This document shows, in pieces, positions 16,373 through 24,551 of a DNA stretch of 34,980 bases. Position numbers and translations under genes: made by a program. The notes under the pieces are model-generated. The model searched no databases and had not been told where the DNA came from. It was given only the letters and a program-made list of their open reading frames with translations. The DNA is from Synechococcus sp. CCY 9618 (lineage in GTDB: Bacteria > Cyanobacteriota > Cyanobacteriia > PCC-6307 > Cyanobiaceae): the NCBI RefSeq assembly GCF_019038415.1, contig NZ_JAFKRG010000003.1, positions 1 through 34,980 on the forward strand, in the 5' to 3' direction. The first letter of the stretch is position 1; each line of letters begins with the position of its first letter.

Positions 16373-17278
16373 TCAGGGCAGCTGGACGCCGCGGGTGTTC
16401 ACGTACAGGGCGTAGACGGCCGGGGCCGCGCAGATGAACAGCCGATTGCGGAAGGCCCCTCCGAAACAGAGGTTGGCCACCAGGGAGGGCACCAGCACCC
16501 GGCCCAGCAGGGTGCCGTCCGGGGCGAGGCAGTGGACACCGTCGCCGGCGCTGCTCCAGACGTTGCCCTGCTCGTCCACCCGCAGGCCGTCGGCCCAGCC
16601 GGGCTCGATGCGGTGGAAGACGCCGCCGCCGCTGAGGCTGCGGCCGTCGGCCCCCACGTCGAAGACGCGGATGTGGCGATCCGGGGCCGGATCCCCCACC
16701 GCGCCGGTCTCCACCAGGTAGAGCCGCCGTTCATCGGGGGAGAAGGCGAGGCCGTTGGGGCCGGCCATGTCGCTCACCACCCGCTCCAGTTCACCGGAGG
16801 CCGGATCGAGGCGGTAGACGGCGGCCGGCTGCTCAGAGTCCTGGCGGCCGCCCTCGTAGTCGGTGGCGATGCCGTAGAGGGGATCGGTGAACCAGAGGCT
16901 CCCGTCCGACTTCACCACCACGTCATTGGGGGAATTGAGCCGCTGGCCGTCGGCCCGGCTCACCAGGGTGGTGAGGCTGCCGTCGATCTCCAGCCGGGTG
17001 AGGCTGCGGGAGCGGTGATGGCAGCTGATCAGGCGGCCCTGCAGGTCGCGGCACTGGCCGTTGGCGTAGTCGCTGCTGGGGCGGAACACGCTCACGCCGC
17101 CGGCCTCGCTCCAGCGCAGGGTGCGGTTGTTGGGGATGTCGTTGAACAGCAGGCAGCCGTGGTCGGCGAACCAGACCGGTCCTTCGCACCAGCGCAGCCC
17201 GTCGGCGATGGTCTCCAGTTCGGCGTTGAACAGCACCAGGCCGTCGAAGCGCGGGTCGTGGCTGACGGTGCGGGCCAT
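16373..17278 (-). CDS. SMP-30 / gluconolactonase-like lactonase
   Basis: This 301-residue six-bladed beta-propeller of the SMP-30/gluconolactonase/LRE family hydrolyses sugar lactones with a divalent metal. The expected ligands are visible: Glu32 (WCEGPVW), Asn175 (GPNGLAFS) and Asp230 (WADGLRVD), plus the substrate-side Asn118 (NSPNDVVV). There is no signal peptide, so it is cytoplasmic. Its start codon overlaps the cupin stop by 1 nt (TGATG). With a sugar-dehydrogenase-like SDR divergent from this operon and GMC dehydrogenases nearby, a lactonase acting on gluconolactone-type products is a reasonable fit (inference). Confidence 0.9.
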   Translation of the reverse strand: MARTVSHDPRFDGLVLFNAELETIADGLRWCEGPVWFADHGCLLFNDIPNNRTLRWSEAGGVSVFRPSSDYANGQCRDLQGRLISCHHRSRSLTRLEIDGSLTTLVSRADGQRLNSPNDVVVKSDGSLWFTDPLYGIATDYEGGRQDSEQPAAVYRLDPASGELERVVSDMAGPNGLAFSPDERRLYLVETGAVGDPAPDRHIRVFDVGADGRSLSGGGVFHRIEPGWADGLRVDEQGNVWSSAGDGVHCLAPDGTLLGRVLVPSLVANLCFGGAFRNRLFICAAPAVYALYVNTRGVQLP

Positions 17279-17751
17279 CAGGAGAACGCGCCGGGGCGTG
17301 CCCCGCGCCAGCCGTCACCGTTGCGCTGCAGGATCAGCTGAACACAGGGCTCATCCCCCACCTGGCCGGAGAGATGGCCGAAACGCCCATCCGCCGTGGG
17401 CACCGTGTCCTGGTCGCCGCCGAAGCTGAAGCTGCCCGGGCCGAAGACCTGCCGGTGGCCGTCCATGCTCTTCACGAACCAGCTGCCGCTCAGCACGAAG
17501 ATCCATTTAGGCACGGTGTTCTCGTGCCATTCGCCGAGCCAGCCCACCGGCAGCACGGTGAGGAAGGCGTTGCCGTCGGCCACCAGATCCAGATTCCACT
17601 GGGAGGCGACGCCGGGGTTCAGGGCCGCCCGGGTCATGGCGCCCAGGGGGGTGAGGTCCTGGCGGCTGATGCCCCCGTCGTCGGTCCACAGGTGCCAGTA
17701 GGCGGTCGGGGTGCCGCTGGGCGGGGCTCCCGTGCTGGAGGTGTCGCTCAT
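17278..17751 (-). CDS. Cupin-domain protein
   Basis: This 157-residue protein has a single cupin beta-barrel: the VLPVGWLGEWHENTVPKWIFVLSG half (residues about 66-89) and the second strand pair VFGPGSFSFGGDQDT. The metal-binding His pattern is partial (one His in GEWHEN), so binding of a small molecule without classical metal catalysis is possible. It is the first gene of the reverse-strand cupin-lactonase-VOC operon, and the spacer to the divergent SDR gene is 81 nt. The function is unknown. Confidence 0.78.
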   Translation of the reverse strand: MSDTSSTGAPPSGTPTAYWHLWTDDGGISRQDLTPLGAMTRAALNPGVASQWNLDLVADGNAFLTVLPVGWLGEWHENTVPKWIFVLSGSWFVKSMDGHRQVFGPGSFSFGGDQDTVPTADGRFGHLSGQVGDEPCVQLILQRNGDGWRGARPGAFS

Positions 17752-17832
17752 GGCCGCAAGTTAGTTACGGCCGGCGGCTCTGTCGGCAGGGCGGTTCAGC
17801 GTTGATACCCTGCGGCCAGACGCCAGGAACCG
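17752..17832. promoter_or_regulatory. Shared divergent promoter region (cupin operon / SDR)
   Basis: This 81-base spacer lies between two divergent start codons, so both promoters must lie here or extend into the genes. It includes GTTGATACC (about 17801-17809) facing the SDR gene and, on the reverse strand, TAACTAAC close to the cupin ATG, as possible -10-like elements. An AGGAA Shine-Dalgarno at 17825-17829 precedes the SDR ATG. The box assignments are tentative. Confidence 0.35.
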
Positions 17833-18639
17833 ATGACCGCAGTGAATCCCCTGGCCGGCAAGGCCCTGTCCAGTTTCCTGGCCGGGAAGGTGGCGATCGT
17901 CACCGGCGGCAACAGCGGCATCGGCAAGGCGATCGTGGAGCAGCTGGCCCAGCTTGGCGCCAAGGTGGTGATCGACTACCGCTCCAACCCGGAGGCCACC
18001 GAGGATCTGGAGGAGCAGATCGGCGCCTACGGGGGTTGCAGCTTCGGGGTGCAGGCCGATGTCTCGAAGCTTGAGGATCTGCAGCGCCTGATCCAGGCGG
18101 CGGTGACGAGGTATGGCCGGCTCGATGTGATGGTGAACAACGCCGGCGTCGAAACCCGCACCTCCATCCTTGACACCACGCCCGAGGACTACGACAAGGT
18201 GCTGAATGTGAACCTGCGGGGGGTGTTCTTCTCCACCCAGTACGCCGCCAGGCAGATGATCTCCCAGGGCGGCGGCGGACGCGTCATCAACATCTCCTCG
18301 GTGCACGAGGACTGGCCGATGCCCAACAACACCCCCTACTGCCTGTCCAAGGGGGGCATGCGCATGCTCACCCGCACCGCCGGGGTGGAGCTGGCCCCCC
18401 ATGGCGTCACCGTGGTGAACGTGGGCCCCGGGGCGGTGGCCACCCCGATCAACGATGCCACCATGAACGACCCGAAGCTGCTGGCCCAGCTGAACGCCGC
18501 CATCCCCCTGGGACGCATGGCCCAGCCGGAGGAGATCGCCGCGGTGGTGGGGTTCCTGGCCAGTGATGCGGCCAGCTACATCACCGCGACCACCATCTTT
18601 GCCGACGGCGGCATCATGCAGAGCAGCCCCGGGCTCTGA
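17833..18639 (+). CDS. Short-chain dehydrogenase, glucose 1-dehydrogenase-like
   Basis: This 268-residue classical SDR is NAD(P)-dependent. It has the Rossmann motif TGGNSGIG (residues 24-31), NNAG (102-105), the catalytic Ser156-Tyr169-Lys173 triad in SSVHEDWPMPNNTPYCLSK, and the C-terminal FADGG typical of glucose 1-dehydrogenase-like enzymes. The acidic/aromatic end of beta-strand 2 (VVIDYR, with Arg50) may favour NADP. Substrate prediction within SDRs is unreliable; glucose or another sugar/polyol fits the neighbouring lactonase. The stop overlaps the channel ATG by 1 nt. Confidence 0.9.
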   Translation: MTAVNPLAGKALSSFLAGKVAIVTGGNSGIGKAIVEQLAQLGAKVVIDYRSNPEATEDLEEQIGAYGGCSFGVQADVSKLEDLQRLIQAAVTRYGRLDVMVNNAGVETRTSILDTTPEDYDKVLNVNLRGVFFSTQYAARQMISQGGGGRVINISSVHEDWPMPNNTPYCLSKGGMRMLTRTAGVELAPHGVTVVNVGPGAVATPINDATMNDPKLLAQLNAAIPLGRMAQPEEIAAVVGFLASDAASYITATTIFADGGIMQSSPGL

Positions 18640-19457
18640 TGCCCCCGGCCTCCCGCCACGACGGTCTCCCCCACGACCGCCTGCAGCAGCGGCGGCACCG
18701 CTTCTATGTCGCGCTGCTGCTGATCACCGTGGGGGTGATGGGGGGCTATGCCATGCCAGCGGCCTGGGGACGGCTGTCGTTCCTGGGCCATGTGCTGCTC
18801 ACCCTGCTGCTCTGCGTCGAACTCGGTGGGGTGCTCAGCTGGTCCCACCGCTCCCGGCACCTGCTCGACCTGCTCTACCGGCTGCTGGGCTTCGCCTGCC
18901 TGGGAGCCCAGCTGATCTGGCTGTTCACCCCGGTGAACGTCCGCTTCAGCGGCCTGCCCCTGCTGGTGCTGTTCAGCCTGTTCACCGGCTGGAGCCTCAA
19001 GCGGCTGGTGCAGTGCCTGGGGCGGGAGCGGCGGGTGGTGGGCCAGGTGGTGGCCGGGGCCCTGGCGGGCTACCTGCTGCTGGGCATCAGCGGCGGCCTG
19101 TTGCTGAGCGTGCTGGCCACGGTGGACCCGCCCGGGTTCATCAGCACCCACCAAGTGGGCTCCCTGGCCCCACCGGCGGTGAGCGATTCGCTGCTGAGTC
19201 GGGAGGTCTGGCGGATCGATTTCATCAACATCAACTATTTCGCCTTCGTCAGCCTCACCACCGTGGGCTATGGCGACATCCTGCCGGTGTCGGCTCCCAC
19301 CAAAATGGCCAGCGTGGCCCTGAGTGTGGCCGGGCCCCTCTACATCGCCGTGGTGATGGGGGTGCTGATCAGCCGGCTGACGAAGCAGGCGGAGGAGCCA
19401 GCTCGAGCCGCTCCAGACCCACCTCCACCCCCATGTGCTGGTCGGGGCGGCCGGTGA
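18639..19457 (+). CDS. Two-TM potassium-channel-like protein with extra N-terminal helices
   Basis: This 272-residue membrane protein has about five N-terminal hydrophobic segments, then a pore domain with the K+ selectivity filter TTVGYGD at residues 207-213 followed by a last helix (ALSVAGPLYIAVVMGVLISRL). The early segments lack a clear S4 Arg repeat, so voltage sensing is not evident. It is coupled to the SDR stop (TGATG). The last 89 nt overlap, in antisense, the 3' end of the convergent NADH dehydrogenase; the encoded tail (EEPARAAPDPPPPPC onward) is low-complexity. A frameshift-free shorter end is not available, so the overlap appears real unless there is a sequencing error. Confidence 0.82.
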   Translation: MPPASRHDGLPHDRLQQRRHRFYVALLLITVGVMGGYAMPAAWGRLSFLGHVLLTLLLCVELGGVLSWSHRSRHLLDLLYRLLGFACLGAQLIWLFTPVNVRFSGLPLLVLFSLFTGWSLKRLVQCLGRERRVVGQVVAGALAGYLLLGISGGLLLSVLATVDPPGFISTHQVGSLAPPAVSDSLLSREVWRIDFININYFAFVSLTTVGYGDILPVSAPTKMASVALSVAGPLYIAVVMGVLISRLTKQAEEPARAAPDPPPPPCAGRGGR

Positions 19458-20760
19458 TCAGCAGCGAGGCACGCTGCTGGGTGACGATCGCCCACAGCCA
19501 TTTGGTCAGCAGGCTGAGCCGGTTCTCGGTGGCGGGCATGAAGGCCAGGTGGGCGAGGCCCCAGAGCAGCCAGCCGAGCGGGCCGCTCACCCGCAGGCCG
19601 CGCAGGTCGGCCACGGCGCAGAGGGGACCGATCACGGCCATGCTGCCGAAGTCGGTCCAGCGGAAGGGGGCGTGGGGCCGGCTTTCGATGCCGGCGAGAA
19701 TGTCGGCGGCCACCCAGCCGCCCATCTGCACCGCCGGGCCGGCCATGCCGGGCAGGGATTTGCCGTCGGCGGTGTGGCCGTAGGAGCAGAGGTCGCCCAC
19801 CACCCGGATGGCGGGGTGGCCGGGGAGGGAGAAATCGGGCGCGACGATCAGCCGCCCGCCCCGGTCCACCGGTGCCCCGGTGCGCTCGGCCAGCAGCTTG
19901 CCCAGGTGGGAGGCGCGCACCCCGGCGGTCCAGCAGAGGGTGGCCGCCTCCAGGGTCTGCTCGCCGTCGGCGACGCCCACCGTGACCCGCCCCGCGGCGA
20001 TGGCCTTCACCCGCCCGCCCAGCAGCAGCTGCACGCCGCGGGAGCGCAGGTAGCGGGCGGCGGCCTCCGAGAGGCTGGGGTGCATGGCCCGCAGCAGCCG
20101 CTCGCCCGGATCCACCAGGGTGACCCGGCAGTCGGCCGGATCCAGCTGCTTGAAGTCGCGGGCCACGGCATGGCGCAGCATCTCGTTCACCGAGCCGGCC
20201 AGTTCGCAGCCCGAGGGGCCGCCCCCCACCACCACCACAGCCTGCAGGTGGCGGCGGCGGGCCGGATCGGGGGTCTGCTCGGCCTCCTCCAGGGCCGTCA
20301 GCAGCCGGCGGCGCACCTCATCGGCGTGTTCGAGGATCTTCATCGGCGGAGCGTGCTCACGCCATTCCTCGTGGCCGAAGTAGGTGCTGCCCGAGCCCGT
20401 GGCCAGGATCAGGTGATCGAAGGCCAGGTGCCGGTCGTTGAACACCACCTCCCGGGCTGCCGGGTCGATGTCGACCACCTCGCCGAGCAGGATCTGGATG
20501 TTGGGGGCCTGGCCCACCATCTGGCGCAGGGGCGAGGCCACGTCCGCCTCCGACACCAGCCCCGAGGCCACCTGATAGAGGAGCGGCTGAAAGAGGTTGA
20601 AGTTGCGCTTGTCGATCAGGGTGACGCGGACCGGCTTGCCGATCAGGCTGTGGGCCGCCTTGAGGCCGGCGAAGCCGCCGCCCACGATCACCACATGGGG
20701 CAGCTGGCGCAGGCTGGCATCGGGAGGGGTGAGCTCGAGGAAGAAGCGTTCCTTGGCCAT
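19369..20760 (-). CDS. ndb: Type II NAD(P)H dehydrogenase (NDH-2), copy 1
   Basis: This 463-residue single-subunit flavoprotein transfers electrons from NAD(P)H to quinone without proton pumping. It has the FAD motif VVIVGGGFAGLKAA (about residues 23-36), the NAD(P) motif VVVVGGGPSGCELAG (about 176-190), a CWTAGVRAS segment and VVGDLCSY before the C-terminal FAD contact. C-terminal hydrophobic/amphipathic stretches (GWLLWGLAHLAFM and LLTKWLWAIV) fit membrane attachment. It is a paralogue of the gene at 21294; part of the N-terminal region is almost identical in DNA. It would supply quinol for the CuA-less oxidase (inference). Its 3' end overlaps the channel gene. Confidence 0.95.
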   Translation of the reverse strand: MAKERFFLELTPPDASLRQLPHVVIVGGGFAGLKAAHSLIGKPVRVTLIDKRNFNLFQPLLYQVASGLVSEADVASPLRQMVGQAPNIQILLGEVVDIDPAAREVVFNDRHLAFDHLILATGSGSTYFGHEEWREHAPPMKILEHADEVRRRLLTALEEAEQTPDPARRRHLQAVVVVGGGPSGCELAGSVNEMLRHAVARDFKQLDPADCRVTLVDPGERLLRAMHPSLSEAAARYLRSRGVQLLLGGRVKAIAAGRVTVGVADGEQTLEAATLCWTAGVRASHLGKLLAERTGAPVDRGGRLIVAPDFSLPGHPAIRVVGDLCSYGHTADGKSLPGMAGPAVQMGGWVAADILAGIESRPHAPFRWTDFGSMAVIGPLCAVADLRGLRVSGPLGWLLWGLAHLAFMPATENRLSLLTKWLWAIVTQQRASLLITGRPDQHMGVEVGLERLELAPPPASSAG

Positions 20761-20892
20761 GGGAGCTGCCCGTCTGGGCGAACGCTATCGGCGCAGGCCC
20801 GGTTCAGCCCCCCCTCTGGTTCGACACCCCGTCGGGATGGACACGCCGCCAGCGTCGCCGGTTCGCTAACGGTGGGGCAACCGCAGCGACCG

Positions 20893-21096
20893 ATGCCGCC
20901 CCTTTTCGCCTGTTCCAGCTGCGGCGTTCAGATCGAACGCGCCACCCGCAGCTACCTCCAGCAGAAGGGCCAGATGCTCTGCTCCACCTGCCTCGACCGG
21001 CAGGAGGCCGCCGAGGCGGCGGCGGCGGGGCCTGGGGCGGAGGGACCTGATGGGGAGGGGGCCACGGCGCCGCCTTCGGGGGACGGCGGCGGTTGA
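20893..21096 (+). CDS. Small zinc-ribbon protein
   Basis: This 67-residue protein has two CxxC pairs, Cys7/Cys10 (CSSC) and Cys30/Cys33 (CSTC), spaced like a small zinc ribbon. A disordered Ala/Gly/Glu/Pro tail takes up the second half. The ATG at 20893 gives a start directly before the first CxxC (MPPLFACSSC). A much longer frame open upstream is antisense to the NDH-2 gene and is not used. It sits between the two NDH-2 paralogues, divergent from the first and convergent with the second. The function is unknown; regulation or assembly of NDH-2 is only a guess from position. Confidence 0.7.
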   Translation: MPPLFACSSCGVQIERATRSYLQQKGQMLCSTCLDRQEAAEAAAAGPGAEGPDGEGATAPPSGDGGG

Positions 21097-21293
21097 TTGG
21101 GCCCGTCGTTTGTTGACCCATCGGTGGATCATCAGCAAGCTCGCCGCTGGAGGCCATCAGGCGACTCTCGGAACGATGCGATCAAGATCCTGTCGCAGCT
21201 CCCTGCTTGAGAGTGGATCCCGGGCGCCGGCCCAGAGGCCACGACCCTGCCGCTGCTGGATGCAACAGAAATCTGCTGGGCGGACCGGTGGGC
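21097..21293. other. Intergenic stretch between convergent genes
   Basis: About 197 bases lie between the zinc-ribbon gene and NDH-2 copy 2. The stretch has somewhat more A/T than the surrounding genes. I find no convincing ORF, RNA or terminator hairpin with a T-tract in it. Confidence 0.4.
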
Positions 21294-22724
21294 TCAGGCG
21301 GCCAGCGGCAGGTCGTTGTCTGCCGGCTCCACCTCGCCCGCGGGGGCTGCGGCGGGCTCCGGCGGATGCAGCTGGGCCCGGTAGAGGCCCACATCGACGC
21401 CCAGGTGCTGGTCGGGCCGGCCGGTGATCAGCAGGGCGGTGCGCTGGCGGGTGGCGATCTGCCACATCCACTTGGTGAACAGGGTGATGCGGTTCTCCGT
21501 GTCGGGGATGAAGGCCAGGTGGGCCAGGGCCCACAGCACCCAGCCAGCCAGGCCGCTGACGTGCAGGCCGCGCAGGTCGGCGACGGCATAGAAGGGGCCG
21601 ATCACCGCCATGCTGCCCAGGTCGGTGAAGCGGAAAGGGGCCAGGCTGCCGTTCTGGTTCAGGATCGAGGCCGCCACCCAGGCGCCCATCTGCACCGCCG
21701 GCCCCGCCATGCCGGGGAGGGGCCGGCCGTCGGCGGTGTGCAGGTAGGCGCAGAGGTCGCCGACGGCACGGATCTCCGGGTGGCCGGGGATCGAGAAGTC
21801 GGGCTCCACCAGCAGCCTCCCGCCCCGGTCCACCGGGGCCCCGGTGCGCTCGGCCAGCAGGGCGCCGAGGCGGGAGGCGCGCACGCCGGCGGTCCAGCAG
21901 ATGGTGGCGGCCTGCAGCTCCCGGTGGCCTTCAGGACCGTCGAGGGCCACCCGGCCGGGGGCGATGCCCTTCACCATCGAGCGCATCACCAGCGTCACCC
22001 CGGCCCGCTCCAGGTGACCGGCGGCGGCGGCGGAGAGCTTCGGGTGCATGGTGGGCAGCACCCGCTCCACCGCATCCACCAGCACCACGCGGCAGAGATG
22101 GTGGTCGAGCTGCTTGAAGTCGCGGCGGATGGCGCGGTGCATCAGCTCGATCAGGGAACCGGCCAGCTCGCAGCCGGCCGGGCCGGCCCCCACCACCACC
22201 ACCGACTGCAGGAAGCGGCGCCGCTCGGGGTCGCGGGTCTGCTCGGCCTCCTCCAGGGCCATCAGCAGCCGGCGGCGGATCTCGTCGGCGTGCTCGAGGA
22301 TCTTCATCGGCGGCGCCAGGGGCCGCCATTCCTCATGGCCGAAGTAGGTGCTGCCCGAGCCGCTGGCCAGGATCAGGTGGTCGTAGCCGTAGCGGTGGTC
22401 GTTGAACACCACTTCCTTTGCGGCTGGGTCAATGTCGACCACCTCGCCGAGCAGGATCTGGATGTTGGGGGCCTGGCCGACCATCTGGCGCAGGGGCGAG
22501 GCCACGTCGGCCTCCGACACCAGCCCCGAGGCCACCTGATAGAGGAGCGGCTGGAAGAGGTTGAAGTTGCGCTTGTCGATCAGCGTCACCCGCACCGGCT
22601 TGCGCGCCAGGGCATGGCAGACCTTGAGCCCGGCGAAGCCGCCGCCCACGATCACCACATGGGGCCACTCCCGCATCGCTTCGGAGGGGGGATCGAGTTC
22701 GAGGAAGAAGCGTTCCGGTGCCAT
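21294..22724 (-). CDS. ndb: Type II NAD(P)H dehydrogenase (NDH-2), copy 2
   Basis: This 476-residue paralogue of the enzyme at 19369 has the same order of parts: an FAD motif VVIVGGGFAGLKVC, a second dinucleotide motif VVVVGAGPAGCELAG, CWTAGVRASRLG, a VGDLCAY contact and the C-terminal TKWMWQIATRQRTALLITG region. The tail is longer and Pro/Ala-rich (HPPEPAAAPAGEVEP). It oxidises NAD(P)H and reduces plastoquinone-type quinones in the family's known role. Residues covering RNFNLFQPLLYQVASGLVSE onward are identical to copy 1. Both copies keep the nucleotide-binding motifs, so both are probably active, perhaps with different regulation or substrate preference. Confidence 0.95.
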   Translation of the reverse strand: MAPERFFLELDPPSEAMREWPHVVIVGGGFAGLKVCHALARKPVRVTLIDKRNFNLFQPLLYQVASGLVSEADVASPLRQMVGQAPNIQILLGEVVDIDPAAKEVVFNDHRYGYDHLILASGSGSTYFGHEEWRPLAPPMKILEHADEIRRRLLMALEEAEQTRDPERRRFLQSVVVVGAGPAGCELAGSLIELMHRAIRRDFKQLDHHLCRVVLVDAVERVLPTMHPKLSAAAAGHLERAGVTLVMRSMVKGIAPGRVALDGPEGHRELQAATICWTAGVRASRLGALLAERTGAPVDRGGRLLVEPDFSIPGHPEIRAVGDLCAYLHTADGRPLPGMAGPAVQMGAWVAASILNQNGSLAPFRFTDLGSMAVIGPFYAVADLRGLHVSGLAGWVLWALAHLAFIPDTENRITLFTKWMWQIATRQRTALLITGRPDQHLGVDVGLYRAQLHPPEPAAAPAGEVEPADNDLPLAA

Positions 22725-22811
22725 GGGCCGCCTCCACGGCCTTTCAAGGTATCCAGTTCAGCGGGTCGACTTCGGTAGTGGTGGTTGCGTTCGCGTTCAC
22801 CCCACCGGCCG

Positions 22812-23684
22812 TCAACGCAGGAAGAGGCTCCTCAGCCAGCCGTCCACCACCCGCGTCGCGGGGTCGTCGGGCTGGCCCAGCTGGCGGTTGATGGCCATGT
22901 GCCCCGCCAGCCCGGTGCCAGCGAAGCCGGCGACTTCCACAGGGGTGCCGGCCCGCTGCAGCGCCCTGGCCAGGTCGCGCGTCTGGCTCCTGGCGTCGAG
23001 ACGCTGCACATGGAGAAGCAGGAAGGCGGGGGCATTGGGTGCGGCCGCCTGCCAGGTGGGGGAGAGGGCCCGCTGGCGCAGGGGGTCGTTGCCGAAGGCC
23101 TGGGCGTACGTCTGCTGCATCAGGGGGCCGGCCAACCGCAGCTGGGCCGGCACGTCGTAGGCGGCGCCGTCGATGGGCACCACGCCGGCCACGGCGCCCT
23201 GTGTCAGACCCACCGAGCGCAGGTAGGCGGGATCGGTGCCCACCAGGGCGACCAGATGCGCCCCGGCGCTGTGGCCCATCAGCACGATGCGCCGCGGATC
23301 GATGCCCAGCCGGCCGGCGTGGCGGATCAGCCAGGCCAGGGCGCTGGCCACGTCGGCGGCCTGCTGCTCCACCGTGGCGGCCGGCACCAGGCGGTAGTTC
23401 ATGGTGGCGAAGGCGTAGCCCCGGGCCCGGAAGTGGGACACCTTGGCCCTGCCGGTGGCCGTGGCCCGGTCGCCGCGCTTCCAGCCGCCGCCGTGCACGA
23501 ACAGGATCAGCGGCGCGGGACGGCCGGCCTCGCTGGCGGCGCCCCAGAAGCTGAGGCGCTGCAGCCGGTCCTGGCCGTAGGCGAGGTCCTGGCCCAGGGA
23601 GCCGAGGGCCGGTGTCGTGCCGCAGCTGATCAGGGTGGCCAGCAACAGGGGGGCGAGGGCGGATCGGACCAGGACTGCGCGCAT
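22812..23684 (-). CDS. Alpha/beta hydrolase (esterase/lipase-like), lipoprotein
   Basis: This 290-residue hydrolase has the hormone-sensitive-lipase-type pattern: oxyanion HGGG (His64-Gly67), nucleophile elbow GHSAG (Ser139), a Tyr-rich FATMNYRLVP strand, and a C-terminal catalytic His likely in GLAGHMA. I chose the ATG at 23684 because it yields a lipoprotein signal (LLLATLISC, lipidated Cys21) that ends directly before the mature part; the in-frame start at 23834 would bury it and overlap vapB. It should be membrane-anchored and face the periplasm. The substrate is unknown; small esters are typical. It is monocistronic by spacing. Confidence 0.87.
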   Translation of the reverse strand: MRAVLVRSALAPLLLATLISCGTTPALGSLGQDLAYGQDRLQRLSFWGAASEAGRPAPLILFVHGGGWKRGDRATATGRAKVSHFRARGYAFATMNYRLVPAATVEQQAADVASALAWLIRHAGRLGIDPRRIVLMGHSAGAHLVALVGTDPAYLRSVGLTQGAVAGVVPIDGAAYDVPAQLRLAGPLMQQTYAQAFGNDPLRQRALSPTWQAAAPNAPAFLLLHVQRLDARSQTRDLARALQRAGTPVEVAGFAGTGLAGHMAINRQLGQPDDPATRVVDGWLRSLFLR

Positions 23685-23748
23685 CGCGGGATGGGCCGGT
23701 GGGATGGGGAGCTGGGAACAGGGGGCCTTCAGCGGGGGCCAGGCTGAT

Positions 23749-23786
23749 CCCGATGTGTATGCCAGGGCTAAAGTGTGCGTATCGGG
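23749..23786. promoter_or_regulatory. Candidate vapBC operator/promoter
   Basis: CCCGAT (23749-23754) and ATCGGG (23781-23786) are perfect inverted arms around an A/T-richer centre that contains GTGTATG, GCTAAAGT and GTGCGTAT. The repeat lies 36 nt before the vapB ATG, where a VapB-VapC autoregulatory operator is expected. This was assigned by eye only. Confidence 0.3.
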
Positions 23787-23822
23787 GAAGGCCTTTGGGC
23801 CACCCCCTTGCCAAGGACCACC

Positions 23823-24074
23823 ATGGGCACCCATCCAGCCACCCGCACCAACATCGTCATTGACGACGGCCTGATGAAGGATGCGATGCAGGCCAGCGGT
23901 GCCCGCACCAAGCGGGAAGCCGTGGAGTTGGGTCTGCGCACCCTGGTGGAGCTCAAGCAGCAGGAGGGCCTGCGTGCCTTCCGCGGCAAGCTCCGCTGGG
24001 AGGGTGATCTCGAGGCGCTGCGGCTTGATCGCTCTGATGGCAGTAAGTCTCCGCTCGGCGGTGAGGGCCGGTGA
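23823..24074 (+). CDS. vapB: VapB-type antitoxin
   Basis: This 83-residue antitoxin has an N-terminal ribbon-helix-helix-like DNA-binding half (RTNIVIDDGLMKDAM then TKREAVELGLRTLVE, residues about 8-45) and a flexible C-terminal half (RAFRGKLRWEGDLEALRLDR) of the type that covers the VapC active site. The ATG at 23823 is preceded by AAGGA at 23813-23817. A start at 23775 would add 16 residues with no family similarity. The stop overlaps the vapC GTG by 4 nt, the standard arrangement. Confidence 0.9.
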   Translation: MGTHPATRTNIVIDDGLMKDAMQASGARTKREAVELGLRTLVELKQQEGLRAFRGKLRWEGDLEALRLDRSDGSKSPLGGEGR

Positions 24075-24460
24075 TCGTCGTCGATTCCTCGGTCTGGGTC
24101 GACTTCTTCAACGGCATCGCCACCCCTGAAGTGGAACGGCTTGATGGACTGCTCGGCATCAGGCCCGTGGCGGTGGGCGATCTGATCCTGGTGGAAGTGT
24201 TGCAGGGCTTCCGAAACGACGGTGACGCCGCCAGGGCAACACAGCTGTTCGGCTCGATGGCGGTGATCGAGATGCTGGGCCGCCGCCATGCTTACCGGGC
24301 TGCGGAGAACTATCGGACGCTGCGAAAAAAGGGGCTGACGGTGCGCAAGACGATCGACGTGATCATCGCCACCGCCTGCATTGAGGCCCACCTGCCGTTG
24401 CTGTTTTCCGATCGCGACTTCCAGCCGTTCGTGACGCATCTGGGGCTGGAGGCGGCCTGA
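24071..24460 (+). CDS. vapC: VapC-type PIN-domain toxin
   Basis: This 129-residue PIN-domain ribonuclease has the Mg2+-binding acidic set Asp5 (IVVDSSVWVDF), Glu42 (LVEVLQGF), Asp96 (TIDVIIATAC) and Asp114/Asp116 (FSDRDFQPF). All are intact, so the toxin should be active. Known VapC enzymes cut tRNA or rRNA. It starts at a GTG overlapping the antitoxin stop. It is the first toxin-antitoxin module of the accessory island. Confidence 0.93.
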   Translation: MIVVDSSVWVDFFNGIATPEVERLDGLLGIRPVAVGDLILVEVLQGFRNDGDAARATQLFGSMAVIEMLGRRHAYRAAENYRTLRKKGLTVRKTIDVIIATACIEAHLPLLFSDRDFQPFVTHLGLEAA

Positions 24461-24551
24461 ACCGCAGCACGTCACTCCGATCTGCCCCACCAAATCGCTG
24501 GAAAGATGGTGCTGAGCACCCTCACCTCTGCCTACCCGCCCGAATTCCCCC

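Noticed and set aside
19435-21096. 553-aa forward frame ending in the zinc-ribbon sequence
   Set aside because: Most of it is antisense to NDH-2; only the last 67 residues (20893-21096) look like a real protein.
21207-22778. 523-aa forward frame over NDH-2 copy 2
   Set aside because: It is antisense to the flavoprotein; the His/Gln-rich translation has no domain.
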